In this document: positions 28,274-34,910 of the stretch, one piece after another
Layout of the letters: every line of letters starts with the position of its first letter
Numbering within the stretch: position 1 is the stretch's first letter
Assembly: GCF_034424315.1 (NCBI RefSeq)
Contig: NZ_CP139972.1
Coordinates: 6,394,501 to 6,458,500 of the forward strand
DNA length: 64,000 nucleotides
Source: Chitinophaga sancti
GTDB lineage: Bacteria > Bacteroidota > Bacteroidia > Chitinophagales > Chitinophagaceae
Direction of reading: 5' to 3'
Program-made: the position numbers and the translations under genes
Notes under the pieces: model-generated
Told to the model about the DNA's origin: nothing
Seen by the model: the letters and a program-made list of their open reading frames with translations, nothing else
Databases searched by the model: none

Positions 28274-28966
28274 ATGGTGAAAGGATTATGGTTAATGGGT
28301 GTACTGAGCCTTGTATTGGCGACAGCCCATGCGCAAACGGATATTAACAAACTGCCGGTAGTGGTGAAGGCACCTGCGGCTGGCAATCAGCATCCGGTGA
28401 TATTGTTCCTGACGGGGGATGGAGGGATGAAGAAGTTTGCGGTGGATATGGTGAATTCGCTGTCAGCAAAAGGTTATCCTGTGATTGGTTTGAATTCCCT
28501 GAAGTACTTCTGGAGTAAGAAGACTCCACAACAGGCGGGTGCAGATGTAGCGGCTTTATTACAGTATTATGGGAACCAGTGGAACAATCATTCTTTTTTG
28601 CTTGTTGGTTATTCCATGGGAGCGGATGTATTGCCTTTCATTTATCAGCATTTGGGAGCAGGTTTGCAGAACCAGACGTTATCGCTGGTATTTTTGTCTC
28701 CTTCGGCGAGTACGGATATGGTGGTGCATGTAGCGGATATGTTGGGTAAGAGTTCAACGCCGGGGGCGCTGAATGTGCCGGCGGCGATGAATACGATTAC
28801 GAATAAGCCATTGTTGCTGATCTTTGGAAAAGACGAGAATGATTTTGACCTGCATGCATTGACGATTACGAATTACAAGTCTTTGGTGTTGCCGGGTGGG
28901 CATCATTATAATGATGATGCTCCGGGGGTAGTGACGCAGATGGTATCGCACTGGGGGCCCAGATGA
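28274..28966 (+). CDS. VirJ/AcvB-type serine hydrolase, probable aminoacyl-phosphatidylglycerol hydrolase
   Basis: A 230-residue exported alpha/beta hydrolase: signal peptide MVKGLWLMGVLSLVLATAHAQ, then PVILFLTGDGGMKKFAVDMVNSL, the nucleophile elbow VGYSMGADVLPF (GxSxG) at about 114-125 and a late GGHHYND with the catalytic-type histidine. This is the VirJ/AcvB fold; AcvB of Agrobacterium hydrolyses lysyl-phosphatidylglycerol in the periplasm and is encoded with the synthase LpiA. ATG 28274 begins 17 bp after the mprF stop, so the two genes are almost certainly co-transcribed. The likely role is trimming or recycling the lipid made by the upstream enzyme. A strong terminator follows. Confidence 0.87.
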   Translation: MVKGLWLMGVLSLVLATAHAQTDINKLPVVVKAPAAGNQHPVILFLTGDGGMKKFAVDMVNSLSAKGYPVIGLNSLKYFWSKKTPQQAGADVAALLQYYGNQWNNHSFLLVGYSMGADVLPFIYQHLGAGLQNQTLSLVFLSPSASTDMVVHVADMLGKSSTPGALNVPAAMNTITNKPLLLIFGKDENDFDLHALTITNYKSLVLPGGHHYNDDAPGVVTQMVSHWGPR

Positions 28967-28988
28967 TAAGAATTTCAATAAAAGAGAG

Positions 28989-29019
28989 CGCTCTTCCTGT
29001 TTGGGAGGGCGTTTTTTTT
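28989..29019 (+). terminator. Rho-independent terminator after the virJ/acvB-like gene
   Basis: Arms CGCTCTTCC (28989-28997) and GGGAGGGCG (29003-29011) pair over nine positions with two G-U pairs, loop TGTTT, and eight T follow. Confidence 0.88.
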
Positions 29020-29055
29020 ATCATGAAAACTTGGCCGATCGCCTAAATTTTCCGC

Positions 29056-29071
29056 TTAACAAACAGTTAAC
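29056..29071 (+). promoter_or_regulatory. TTAAC-N6-TTAAC direct repeat
   Basis: TTAAC at 29056-29060 and 29067-29071, 11-bp period; a partial CTAAC follows at 29076. OmpR/PhoB-class response regulators commonly bind direct repeats of this spacing. Confidence 0.4.
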
Positions 29072-29169
29072 TCTCCTAACAATTTTTGCTAAAACGTTAT
29101 ACCATTCCATGTATATAAATAATTGCTGGTCATTTGATTATGTGGGATTTTTGTAGCTATTTTTATTCG

Positions 29170-29185
29170 TTAACATCTTATTAAC
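29170..29185 (+). promoter_or_regulatory. TTAAC-N6-TTAAC direct repeat
   Basis: TTAAC at 29170-29174 and 29181-29185, again 11-bp period, about 60 bp before the weak open frame at 29247. Confidence 0.4.
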
Positions 29186-29246
29186 CAAATTCTCAGTCCG
29201 GTAATGTATCATTACAACGTAGTAATGTAATGTAGAAAAAAAGGAT

Positions 29247-29699
29247 TTGTACCGCATTTTGTCAGCCATGGAAACCTCTTTCGGGTCTCTACCCGTGAGA
29301 ATTTATCTGAAAGCGAATACACGAAAAACTATAATGGATAAAAACGTATTTCAAGATATGGCAGCGGGTGGGTGCACCGGTGTGCTGAAATCCGCTGCAG
29401 ATGAGCCTTTTAATGGTTGGTTTTTGATGAAAACTCCCCAGGTTTCAACCGGGGGAGTTTATTTTTTAATTAATGAAAGTGATTGGAAAATAAGGCGCAG
29501 CTGCAACAAAATAGCAGTAATTTTTTTTAGCTTGCATGCAGGCTATCCTGTATTAAAAATTGATCTAACACCCTCAAAATATAAGTTTATGAAAAATGCG
29601 TTCCTGACTGCCTTTAAGGGCAGATCCAGCATTCCAGTTAAAGATAGGGATGGAGTTAAAAGAAGTTTGGTAACCGTTAAAATAGCATTCACCAATTAA
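29247..29699 (+). CDS. Unrecognised open frame, doubtful
   Basis: A frame of 150 codons from TTG 29247 (first ATG at 29268). I do not recognise the product; it has no clear domain, signal peptide or repeat and its composition is unlike the neighbours. A perfect-arm terminator hairpin lies inside it at 29430-29468, so transcription from the left would mostly stop after about 55 codons. If anything is translated it is more likely a short peptide from ATG 29268 or 29334 (MDKNVFQDMAAGG), or the 29589 ATG frame (MKNAFLTAFKGRSS). It could equally be a small non-coding transcript ending at the hairpin. Confidence 0.15.
   Translation: MYRILSAMETSFGSLPVRIYLKANTRKTIMDKNVFQDMAAGGCTGVLKSAADEPFNGWFLMKTPQVSTGGVYFLINESDWKIRRSCNKIAVIFFSLHAGYPVLKIDLTPSKYKFMKNAFLTAFKGRSSIPVKDRDGVKRSLVTVKIAFTN
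29430..29468 (+). terminator. Rho-independent terminator in the AT-rich region
   Basis: Arms AAAACTCCCC (29430-29439) and GGGGAGTTT (29452-29460) around a 12-base loop that can itself pair GGT/ACC, then ATTTTTTAATT. It marks the end of a short transcription unit that begins somewhere between 29190 and 29300. Confidence 0.8.
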
Positions 29700-29831
29700 G
29701 GGATCGATACAGAAGACACAACATTTAATAGGCTATCCGATAAATCAGCAAGGAAAAATCCATTGCAGACCTGGAACGAGTGACTTAAAATTTTTATTAT
29801 TCTAGCACATTGTAAACCCCACTATGCCAGC

Positions 29832-30104
29832 ATGCCTAAACGTTATTTTGAAAGACTGCAAACCATTGATTACCTAATCAGGATCAAAGGCACAGGAAAG
29901 CCTGCCCACCTTGCAAAGAGGTTAAGGATTTCTGAAAGAACATTATTTGAATTCTTAAAGATGATGAAAGAGCTGGGCGCACCCATAGCATATGACCGCT
30001 ATAAGGAAAGCTACTACTACTCGGAAAAAGGAGGCTTCAATATTCGATTTGCGAAGAATCTAACACTAGCGCTTGTGACGCACCTTCTCTTCTGGATGAT
30101 GTAA
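29832..30104 (+). CDS. Small helix-turn-helix DNA-binding protein
   Basis: A 90-residue protein starting MPKRYFERLQTIDYLIRIKGTGKPAHLAKRL split here into its two halves: an N-terminal helix pair, then a winged-HTH recognition unit LRISERTLFEFLKMMKELGAPIAYDRYKESYYY (about 32-64). This small HTH_11/DeoR-like type occurs often as a stand-alone protein in Bacteroidota; function unknown. The last 18 residues (KNLTLALVTHLLFWMM) are hydrophobic and unlike the usual end of such proteins, so the 3' end may have drifted. It is isolated in the AT-rich region. Confidence 0.7.
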   Translation: MPKRYFERLQTIDYLIRIKGTGKPAHLAKRLRISERTLFEFLKMMKELGAPIAYDRYKESYYYSEKGGFNIRFAKNLTLALVTHLLFWMM

Positions 30105-30214
30105 CCCATTCCTACTGTGTAACCCAATTCACACAGCTAATTTTTCTAACCGGCCCAATTACACTGCACCGTCCCTTTTAGGGGATTTGGTCAGGTTTAC
30201 CTTTGTCCGGAGCG

Positions 30215-30250
30215 GCGTTACTGCGGAGTATAACATTCCGCAGTTAACGC
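30215..30250. repeat. Inverted repeat (hairpin)
   Basis: Arms GCGTTACTGCGGA (30215-30227) and TCCGCAGTTAACGC (30237-30250), complementary apart from one bulged T, with a nine-base loop. It overlaps the first of the phased TTAAC elements. No T tail follows. Confidence 0.75.
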
Positions 30251-30282
30251 TGTATTAACCATATCATTAACTGAGCATTAAC
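30244..30282 (+). promoter_or_regulatory. Four phased TTAAC direct repeats
   Basis: TTAAC at 30244, 30255, 30267 and 30278, with start-to-start distances 11, 12 and 11 bp, about one helical turn each. The layout resembles tandem operator half-sites of PhoB/PhoP-type response regulators. Confidence 0.5.
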
Positions 30283-30329
30283 CGAATTTGAAAAAACTCT
30301 TCCTACCTTCCATCCTGTTACAAAAAAGA

Positions 30330-30542
30330 TTATATGGGGTTTGTCTTGCCTTTTATCCCGCATAGGCAAAACTGTATAGGTAGCACCTTAAAATTCGCAA
30401 TTACCTTTTTCTCATAAGACGGTTTAGATTTCATAAGCTTCTGTACGCAGGTTTCTGTTAAGTTACCTGCTAGTTTTTCTTTACCGTCTATAAAAAACTC
30501 GGCCCTCACCTTACGGTAAGGGCCAGAACATTCACATGTCAA
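30330..30542 (-). CDS. Possible short cysteine-containing protein, unrecognised
   Basis: A minus-strand frame of 70 codons from TTG 30542; open frame continues upstream without an ATG for another 20 codons (…KKLKRYSILIDTSCNGL). The product (TCECSGPYRKVRAEFF, then DGKEKLAGNLTETCVQKL) has a more protein-like composition than a random AT-rich frame, with lysines and five cysteines. There is no good start codon or ribosome site and no recognised domain. It may be a remnant that lost its start, or not a gene. Confidence 0.2.
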   Translation of the reverse strand: MTCECSGPYRKVRAEFFIDGKEKLAGNLTETCVQKLMKSKPSYEKKVIANFKVLPIQFCLCGIKGKTNPI

Positions 30543-30650
30543 CCCGTTACAGCTCGTGTCAATGAGTATACTGTAACGTTTTAATTTTTTAGTCAGTCAC
30601 TAATATTTGAACGATATATCAAAATTAGAGATAATGTTTTGAACTGGTGG

Positions 30651-30666
30651 TTAACCGATTGTTAAG
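30651..30666 (+). promoter_or_regulatory. TTAAC-N6-TTAAG direct repeat
   Basis: TTAAC at 30651-30655 and TTAAG at 30662-30666, the same 11-bp period as the other pairs of this region; 120 bp before the small frame at 30786. Confidence 0.35.
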
Positions 30667-30785
30667 GCACCCCCATTTTTGTAATCCATAAATTTTTTAC
30701 AGTTAATATTGTATTACGAAATCAGAGATCAAGCTCTTTTTCTTTTCCTTTCATATTGTTTTACTATTTGGGAGCCTCCAATTTT

Positions 30786-30854
30786 ATGAGTAAATTGGTT
30801 GTAATCCACGACTTCCTGCCTACATCCCTAATCAATAGCCTGGCTTACGTTTAA
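30786..30854 (+). other. 22-codon frame resembling the first strand of a receiver domain
   Basis: ATG 30786 to TAA 30854 encodes MSKLVVIHDFLPTSLINSL plus three residues. The pattern of a hydrophobic strand followed by an acidic residue and a loop is like the start of a response-regulator receiver. The LuxR-type gene 230 bp downstream lacks exactly that part. Suggestive only. Confidence 0.2.
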
Positions 30855-31087
30855 ACGATTATAATCTTTTTTGGTATTCTTTAATATACAAACAATTGTT
30901 TATTAGTATTTATTGAAAAATCATATACTTATCGGATTGACTACTGCAGGGATTTGTTTCAAATTTGTTTCGGTATGGGAGACCGTGTATTTATTCCATT
31001 ACAGCCATACAGTTATACCAATTTAACGACACTTGCAGTGCCGGAAATAAAGGTTTTCGCAACTTATACAAACCCAAAAAAAACAAT

Positions 31088-31684
31088 ATGAAAAATGTGC
31101 GGCGCAACAGCACTGGGCAGGCCAGCGGGGAGGATGCTTTAGGGGCGGAAGGAGGAGAATATGCGGATTCTAAACACCTGGTACAGCAACTGGCAAAAGA
31201 TATCAGTAATGTTGTGTTCATGGATAGTGATATTCCCGGATTAACAGCAACCGAAGCCGCCAATATTCTGAAAGCAGCCTATCCCGATATCAATGTATTG
31301 TTATTCTCTGTCCGAAATAATGAAACAGCTATCACCACCATCAGCAGCAAACAGGAACCTGTACCAGCGTCAGCTTCATTGAGTGCCTGTTTTGCACAAC
31401 TGTATGAAGCTTCTATCCAGGCCAATACGGCCACCATTCAGAAAGTACTTGCTTTTTTCAACCGTAAGCCGGAAGAAGAACCCATGCAGTATGGGCTTTC
31501 TCACCGTGAGTTACAGGTATTGGATTGCCTGGTAAACGGAGATACTTACAAAAAAATAGCCGAGCACTGTCATATCAGTGTCGGCACTGTGCGTTCGCAT
31601 ATTATGAACATCTATCGCAAACTGGATGTCAATTCCCGATCCTCTGCCATTGTTAAAGCTATGCAGGAAAGACTGGTAGGTTAG
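31088..31684 (+). CDS. LuxR-type transcriptional regulator with truncated receiver
   Basis: A 198-residue protein. The C-terminal LuxR/NarL HTH is complete: GLSHRELQVLDCLVNGDTYKKIAEHC then ISVGTVRSHIMNIYRKLDVNSRSSAI (about 137-190). The N-terminal half keeps the middle of a receiver, VVFMDSDIPGLTATEAA, including the aspartate and following Pro-Gly, and the next strand INVLLFSV, but the first strand with the acidic pair is missing. I choose ATG 31088 after an A-rich leader; the frame is open further upstream to 30965 but that part does not look like receiver sequence. Phosphorylation by a histidine kinase is doubtful without the acidic pair. No kinase lies nearby. Confidence 0.78.
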   Translation: MKNVRRNSTGQASGEDALGAEGGEYADSKHLVQQLAKDISNVVFMDSDIPGLTATEAANILKAAYPDINVLLFSVRNNETAITTISSKQEPVPASASLSACFAQLYEASIQANTATIQKVLAFFNRKPEEEPMQYGLSHRELQVLDCLVNGDTYKKIAEHCHISVGTVRSHIMNIYRKLDVNSRSSAIVKAMQERLVG

Positions 31685-31698
31685 CCAGGGCTACCCTG

Positions 31699-32355
31699 TC
31701 ATTTCCAGAATCCCGCCGCTTTTACCTGTTTCCAGCCCAACTGATTGAGCAACTTTCTTGTTTGTACCACCATCGGAATATATCCAGCTACATAAAAGGT
31801 AGTATCATGTAAGGGTAATTGGAGTTTGTCCAGCCAGCTGATAACATCTTTTTCCTGACCATCAGAGAACCGTACAGGCATTCCCATAATTTCTGTGGGT
31901 AGGGGATCTTCATCTATCGCCAGGGTATGGAAGCCCTGCTCCGGGTTTCTGCGATGATAGAGGGAGAGGATATGACCTATGGCACTGGCATCGCCGATGC
32001 ATACCAGCTGCGAGGCACCGGTAGGCTGGTGGAACCCGCCACCAGGCCCCATGTAGGCTACAGGATCGCCGGGAGCTAGCTGCCGGAGCCACTTGCTGCC
32101 CTCGCCTATATGGCCTGCATCTATGATCAGGGTGGCGATGCGTGTATTATCATTGTAGTGTGCTACGGTGTAATCTCTGAGTGCGGTGCTGCTTACCTGG
32201 CATTTCAGGTGCTGGCAACTTCGCCATGCAAGCGAATCAGGCATTTGCATTTCAAGTTGCAGTAAGCGATGATCAAGTGCTGTTACCTGGCGCACATGCG
32301 CAGTCTTTCCCATCCTCCCCATCAGGAAGGCGGTTGCTTTTTCCTTTAAAGACAT
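31699..32355 (-). CDS. Siderophore-interacting protein (FAD-binding ferric-siderophore reductase type)
   Basis: A 218-residue cytoplasmic flavoprotein. The FAD-binding motif LRDYTVAHYN (RxYT type) is at about 59-68, followed by the SIP-type segments PGDPVAYMGPGGGF and LVCIGDASAIGHI (about 108-129). The C-terminal part FYVAGYIPMVVQTRKLL is the NAD(P)H-side domain. Family members reduce iron-siderophore complexes to release iron. It is the last gene of a leftward set with a small unknown protein (14 bp upstream) and probably an AraC regulator. It ends 14 bp from the convergent LuxR gene. Confidence 0.86.
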   Translation of the reverse strand: MSLKEKATAFLMGRMGKTAHVRQVTALDHRLLQLEMQMPDSLAWRSCQHLKCQVSSTALRDYTVAHYNDNTRIATLIIDAGHIGEGSKWLRQLAPGDPVAYMGPGGGFHQPTGASQLVCIGDASAIGHILSLYHRRNPEQGFHTLAIDEDPLPTEIMGMPVRFSDGQEKDVISWLDKLQLPLHDTTFYVAGYIPMVVQTRKLLNQLGWKQVKAAGFWK

Positions 32356-32369
32356 ATGTTTGAATGTGT

Positions 32370-32648
32370 TTACTCTACTATCCCTGTCAGTTCCGGGAAG
32401 AGGTCAGTGATTAATGCGATGGCCTTGGGTGAGCGCAACCGAAGGTGTGTAAAGATGCCGTTCAATTGTAGTACGGGCATCAGATCGATGATTTCCTGTA
32501 CGGCTATTTCATAGGATGGATAATCTACAGGATGTTCAATTACAGCAAGACTGGCGAGGAAATCGGAAACAGCCCCACGCTGTAACCGCACATTATTTTC
32601 TGTGCTGATAGCATGCATGTCATTGGGTATTATATTGTTCGGCTGCAT
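32370..32648 (-). CDS. Hypothetical protein upstream of the siderophore-interacting protein
   Basis: A 92-residue protein (start MQPNNIIPNDMHAISTENN) that I do not recognise. It looks soluble, mostly helical, without signal peptide or membrane segment; IEHPVDYPSYEIAVQEIIDLM and LRLRSPKAIALITDLFPEL are its more conserved-looking parts. It starts at ATG 32648; a TAATTTTG box lies 21 bp upstream on the same strand. The 14-bp spacing to the reductase suggests a shared transcript and a related task. Confidence 0.65.
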   Translation of the reverse strand: MQPNNIIPNDMHAISTENNVRLQRGAVSDFLASLAVIEHPVDYPSYEIAVQEIIDLMPVLQLNGIFTHLRLRSPKAIALITDLFPELTGIVE

Positions 32649-32669
32649 AAAGAGATCATTAATTCGGTA

Positions 32670-32677
32670 CAAAATTA
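32670..32677 (-). promoter_or_regulatory. Candidate -7 element for the SIP operon
   Basis: TAATTTTG on the minus strand (32677 to 32670), 21 bp before the ATG at 32648. No clear TTG element at the expected distance, so support is moderate. Confidence 0.35.
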
Positions 32678-32704
32678 TTGATGCTTCACTCCTGGCCCGT
32701 TATA

Positions 32705-33556
32705 CTATTCCGGGGCAGATAGGGATTTATCCCGTACACTTTCCCGGAAGGCGGCAGGAGTATAGCCTGTATGTTGCTTAAAAAAGCGGTTGAAATAAGA
32801 GACTTCATTGAACTGCAGGTGCCAGGCTATTTCCTTCACACTTTCTTCTGCATGCAGCAGTAATCGCTTGGCTTCCAGTACCCTGCGCTCTGTAATGAGG
32901 GAGGATGCTGTTTGCCCGGAATGTTGCCTTACTACTTCGTTCAGGTAATCGACTGATATGTGGAGGGCTTCGGCATACTGTGCTGGTTTGGTCCATTCCA
33001 GGTAATGTGCTGCTACCAGCTCACGGTAGCGGATCAGGAGTGATTTATTGCCGGCAGGTGCTTCCGTATTATTGCGTTGCAGGATCAGTAAGAGCACGGA
33101 GAGGTAATGCTGCAGGAGCGGGATGGCCTGCGTTTTTTTGTCATTGTACTCCTTTTGCATGAGACAGATGAGCTGATTCACAGACTCCAGTTCATCACCA
33201 GGCAGGCGCACAGGCCCCTGGAGGGTCATTGGGAGTGAAATAAGCGGCAGAAAGTCTGCCGTGAAAGCAATCCCCCATCCTGTACCTGTCTGTTCCGGAA
33301 GGGCCAGATGTACCTGTCCTGGTACAATCAAGCCCATTTCACCAGCATTCAGGGTCACCTGCTCCATATCGATCATATGTGCACTGACTCCATCTATCAA
33401 TACAAACAGCATATAGTAATTATGCCTGTGTACATCCGCGATGGCTGCCATTTCTATCTGAGACTGGCTGGACATGATCTTGATGGCAAATGAAGGCAGA
33501 TCCGGGTACAGGCCTTCCAGGCTTTGCGACGCTATAAATTGCTTTTTCCGAGGCAT
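32705..33556 (-). CDS. AraC-family transcriptional regulator
   Basis: A 283-residue regulator. The N-terminal half is a cupin-like sensing domain (HRHNYYMLFVLIDGVSAHMIDMEQ, VPGQVHLALPE). The C-terminal about 100 residues form the double-HTH AraC domain: PAQYAEALHISVDYLNEVVRQHSGQTASS, LLLHAEESVKEIAWHLQF and the signature FNEVSYFNRFFKQHTGYTPAAFR. It lies just upstream of and on the same strand as the siderophore-interacting gene set, so it may control iron uptake or reduction; this is inferred from position only. Confidence 0.92.
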   Translation of the reverse strand: MPRKKQFIASQSLEGLYPDLPSFAIKIMSSQSQIEMAAIADVHRHNYYMLFVLIDGVSAHMIDMEQVTLNAGEMGLIVPGQVHLALPEQTGTGWGIAFTADFLPLISLPMTLQGPVRLPGDELESVNQLICLMQKEYNDKKTQAIPLLQHYLSVLLLILQRNNTEAPAGNKSLLIRYRELVAAHYLEWTKPAQYAEALHISVDYLNEVVRQHSGQTASSLITERRVLEAKRLLLHAEESVKEIAWHLQFNEVSYFNRFFKQHTGYTPAAFRESVRDKSLSAPE

Positions 33557-33634
33557 ATCATAAAGATAGACGAATGGGTATGGAGAAAATTGTAGAATTA
33601 ACGAAAAAGTTATTTACCCCTCTTGTTTATTAAT

Positions 33635-33655
33635 TATAAATTGAATAAATTTATA
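33635..33655. promoter_or_regulatory. AT-rich inverted repeat between divergent genes
   Basis: TATAAATT (33635-33642) and AATTTATA (33648-33655) separated by five bases, in the 134 bp between the AraC gene and the small protein gene at 33691. An operator-like arrangement, possibly chance in AT-rich DNA. Confidence 0.3.
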
Positions 33656-33690
33656 TACCCTATGAGTTCCAAATAATTATTAAAAAACCT

Positions 33691-33933
33691 ATGACCATGA
33701 ATTGGATTGAGGAGTTAAATGTGATCTACCAGAAGCTAGGCGCTATTGGTTTTGAAGAAGTAAAAAAAGAGATTCTAAAAGCCCAGATGAGTGGGCATAA
33801 CGGAGAGACCTATTACCTTGTTCTCCAGCAGTTAATCATGATTAAGAAGGATAAAGTACAGATCTATGAACTAATTAAGGGTGAAGTAGAGAATATTATC
33901 CACTTCAGTAAGCACATGATCCACCTGAATTAG
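33691..33933 (+). CDS. Small hypothetical helical protein
   Basis: An 80-residue protein, MTMNWIEELNVIYQKLG and onward, rich in lysine, isoleucine and glutamate and predicted by eye to be mostly alpha-helical. No signal peptide, membrane segment or known motif. ATG 33697 (MNWIEEL) is an alternative start. Its TAG (33931-33933) overlaps the TAA of the convergent sigma-like/TPR gene (33930-33932). Function unknown. Confidence 0.6.
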   Translation: MTMNWIEELNVIYQKLGAIGFEEVKKEILKAQMSGHNGETYYLVLQQLIMIKKDKVQIYELIKGEVENIIHFSKHMIHLN

Positions 33934-34910
33934 TTTTTTTCAGCCAGTTCTTCTTTTAAGCTTTGCGCTTTGAAATAAATGGGTGCACTATCCGGTATTT
34001 TCAGCAACCATTCGAGGCAGAGTTGTTTATTGCCTTCTTTCAGATAGCTAAGTGCTGTATAGAATGCGGCGTTATACTGGTAAGGTGAAGTTTCCGCAAA
34101 TACGATCCCCAGATCCTTCCGGGCCAGTTCCAGTTCTCCCAGTTCAACCAGGCTGACACCTTTGTAATAGCGCGCTGCGGCATGCTTAGGATCTTTTGTG
34201 AGGATCTGATCCAGCACCTGGATGGTGTGGGAGAAGTGACCGTGGTTAAAACTCATGGCTGCTTCGTGCAAAAGGAGGGCGGTATCGGCTTCCTGACCTT
34301 CCCTGTGTATATGTTCCATCTCTGTGCCGGAAAACTGCCTGTATACATCTTTGTGCCATGGGCTCAGGAAGAGTAGTCCGGCCAGACCGGCAGCTATGAT
34401 AGCGGTGATGATAACGTAAATACTGATTTTTGTGGTTGGATTGCCTTTGGTGTGAAACCAGCGTTCCCGCTGATCGGCGAGCATTTCTTCCAGTTCTTCG
34501 CGGGTATTGTCATTGTCCTGGATATTACCGGACCATGCCAGTGCCTCCTCTATGTATTTCATGTGTTCTGCATCCAGGCCTGGCGAGGGGGCCAGGGGAT
34601 GGAACGTTGCTCCTTTATTGGGCACTTTCTGCATCATTTCCTGCTTCCACTTTAGCTGGCAGGCATATAAGAAGAAGGGCTCGAAATGGTTCGTGAGCAA
34701 TAATTTGTGATGACGGGCATAGTTATAAATGGCCAGTAAGACCTCTTCAAACACGTTGGCTGCTTCCTTTATATTCCCTCCCCAGCCAATTACCATGTGC
34801 TTTACCTTTCGGGAATAGCGCTTGTAAATGGCATCTACAATAGCAGGGGAGCTGTCCAGCAATCCATCTATATAGTCATCATCATTATTTATAATCCGGC
34901 TGGATACCAT
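33930..34910 (-). CDS. Sigma-70 region-2-like domain fused to a membrane helix and TPR repeats
   Basis: A 326-residue protein in three parts. Residues of about 10-95 resemble ECF sigma region 2 (DDYIDGLLDSSPAIVDAIYKR then ANVFEEVLLAIYNYARHH). A single hydrophobic helix follows at about 161-182 (ISIYVIITAIIAAGLAGLLFL), then about 120 residues with tetratricopeptide-like repeats (AAMSFNHGHFSHTIQVLDQIL, AARYYKGVSLVELGELELARK, NAAFYTALSYLKEGNKQLCLEW). No sigma region 4 is present. Start at ATG 34910, preceded by AGGAAAG; an upstream TTG is less likely. The layout suggests a membrane-tethered scaffold or sensor; a role as a working sigma factor is doubtful without region 4. Confidence 0.72.
   Translation of the reverse strand: MVSSRIINNDDDYIDGLLDSSPAIVDAIYKRYSRKVKHMVIGWGGNIKEAANVFEEVLLAIYNYARHHKLLLTNHFEPFFLYACQLKWKQEMMQKVPNKGATFHPLAPSPGLDAEHMKYIEEALAWSGNIQDNDNTREELEEMLADQRERWFHTKGNPTTKISIYVIITAIIAAGLAGLLFLSPWHKDVYRQFSGTEMEHIHREGQEADTALLLHEAAMSFNHGHFSHTIQVLDQILTKDPKHAAARYYKGVSLVELGELELARKDLGIVFAETSPYQYNAAFYTALSYLKEGNKQLCLEWLLKIPDSAPIYFKAQSLKEELAEKN

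Larger units (their letters stand above)
28967..29831. other. AT-rich, sparsely coding region (left part)
   Basis: These 865 bp hold the terminator above, two TTAAC-N6-TTAAC direct-repeat pairs (29056-29071 and 29170-29185), a GTAATG/CATTAC palindrome at 29201-29215 followed by another GTAATG, a weak open frame with an internal terminator at 29430-29468, and then no further recognisable gene until the HTH protein at 29832. Confidence 0.5.
30105..31087. other. AT-rich, sparsely coding region (right part)
   Basis: Almost 1 kb without a convincing gene. It contains a long inverted repeat at 30215-30250, four phased TTAAC elements at 30244-30282, a possible leftward short protein frame at 30330-30542, a hairpin GGCCCTCACC/GGTAAGGGCC at 30501-30524, another TTAAC-N6-TTAAG pair at 30651-30666, and a 22-codon frame at 30786-30854 that resembles the first strand of a receiver domain. 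Confidence 0.5.

Noticed and set aside
28967..31087. Mobile element or integration site as the explanation of the AT-rich region
   Set aside because: I found no transposase, integrase, terminal inverted repeat or tRNA that would mark an insertion; the low coding density remains unexplained but is not evidence of a mobile element.
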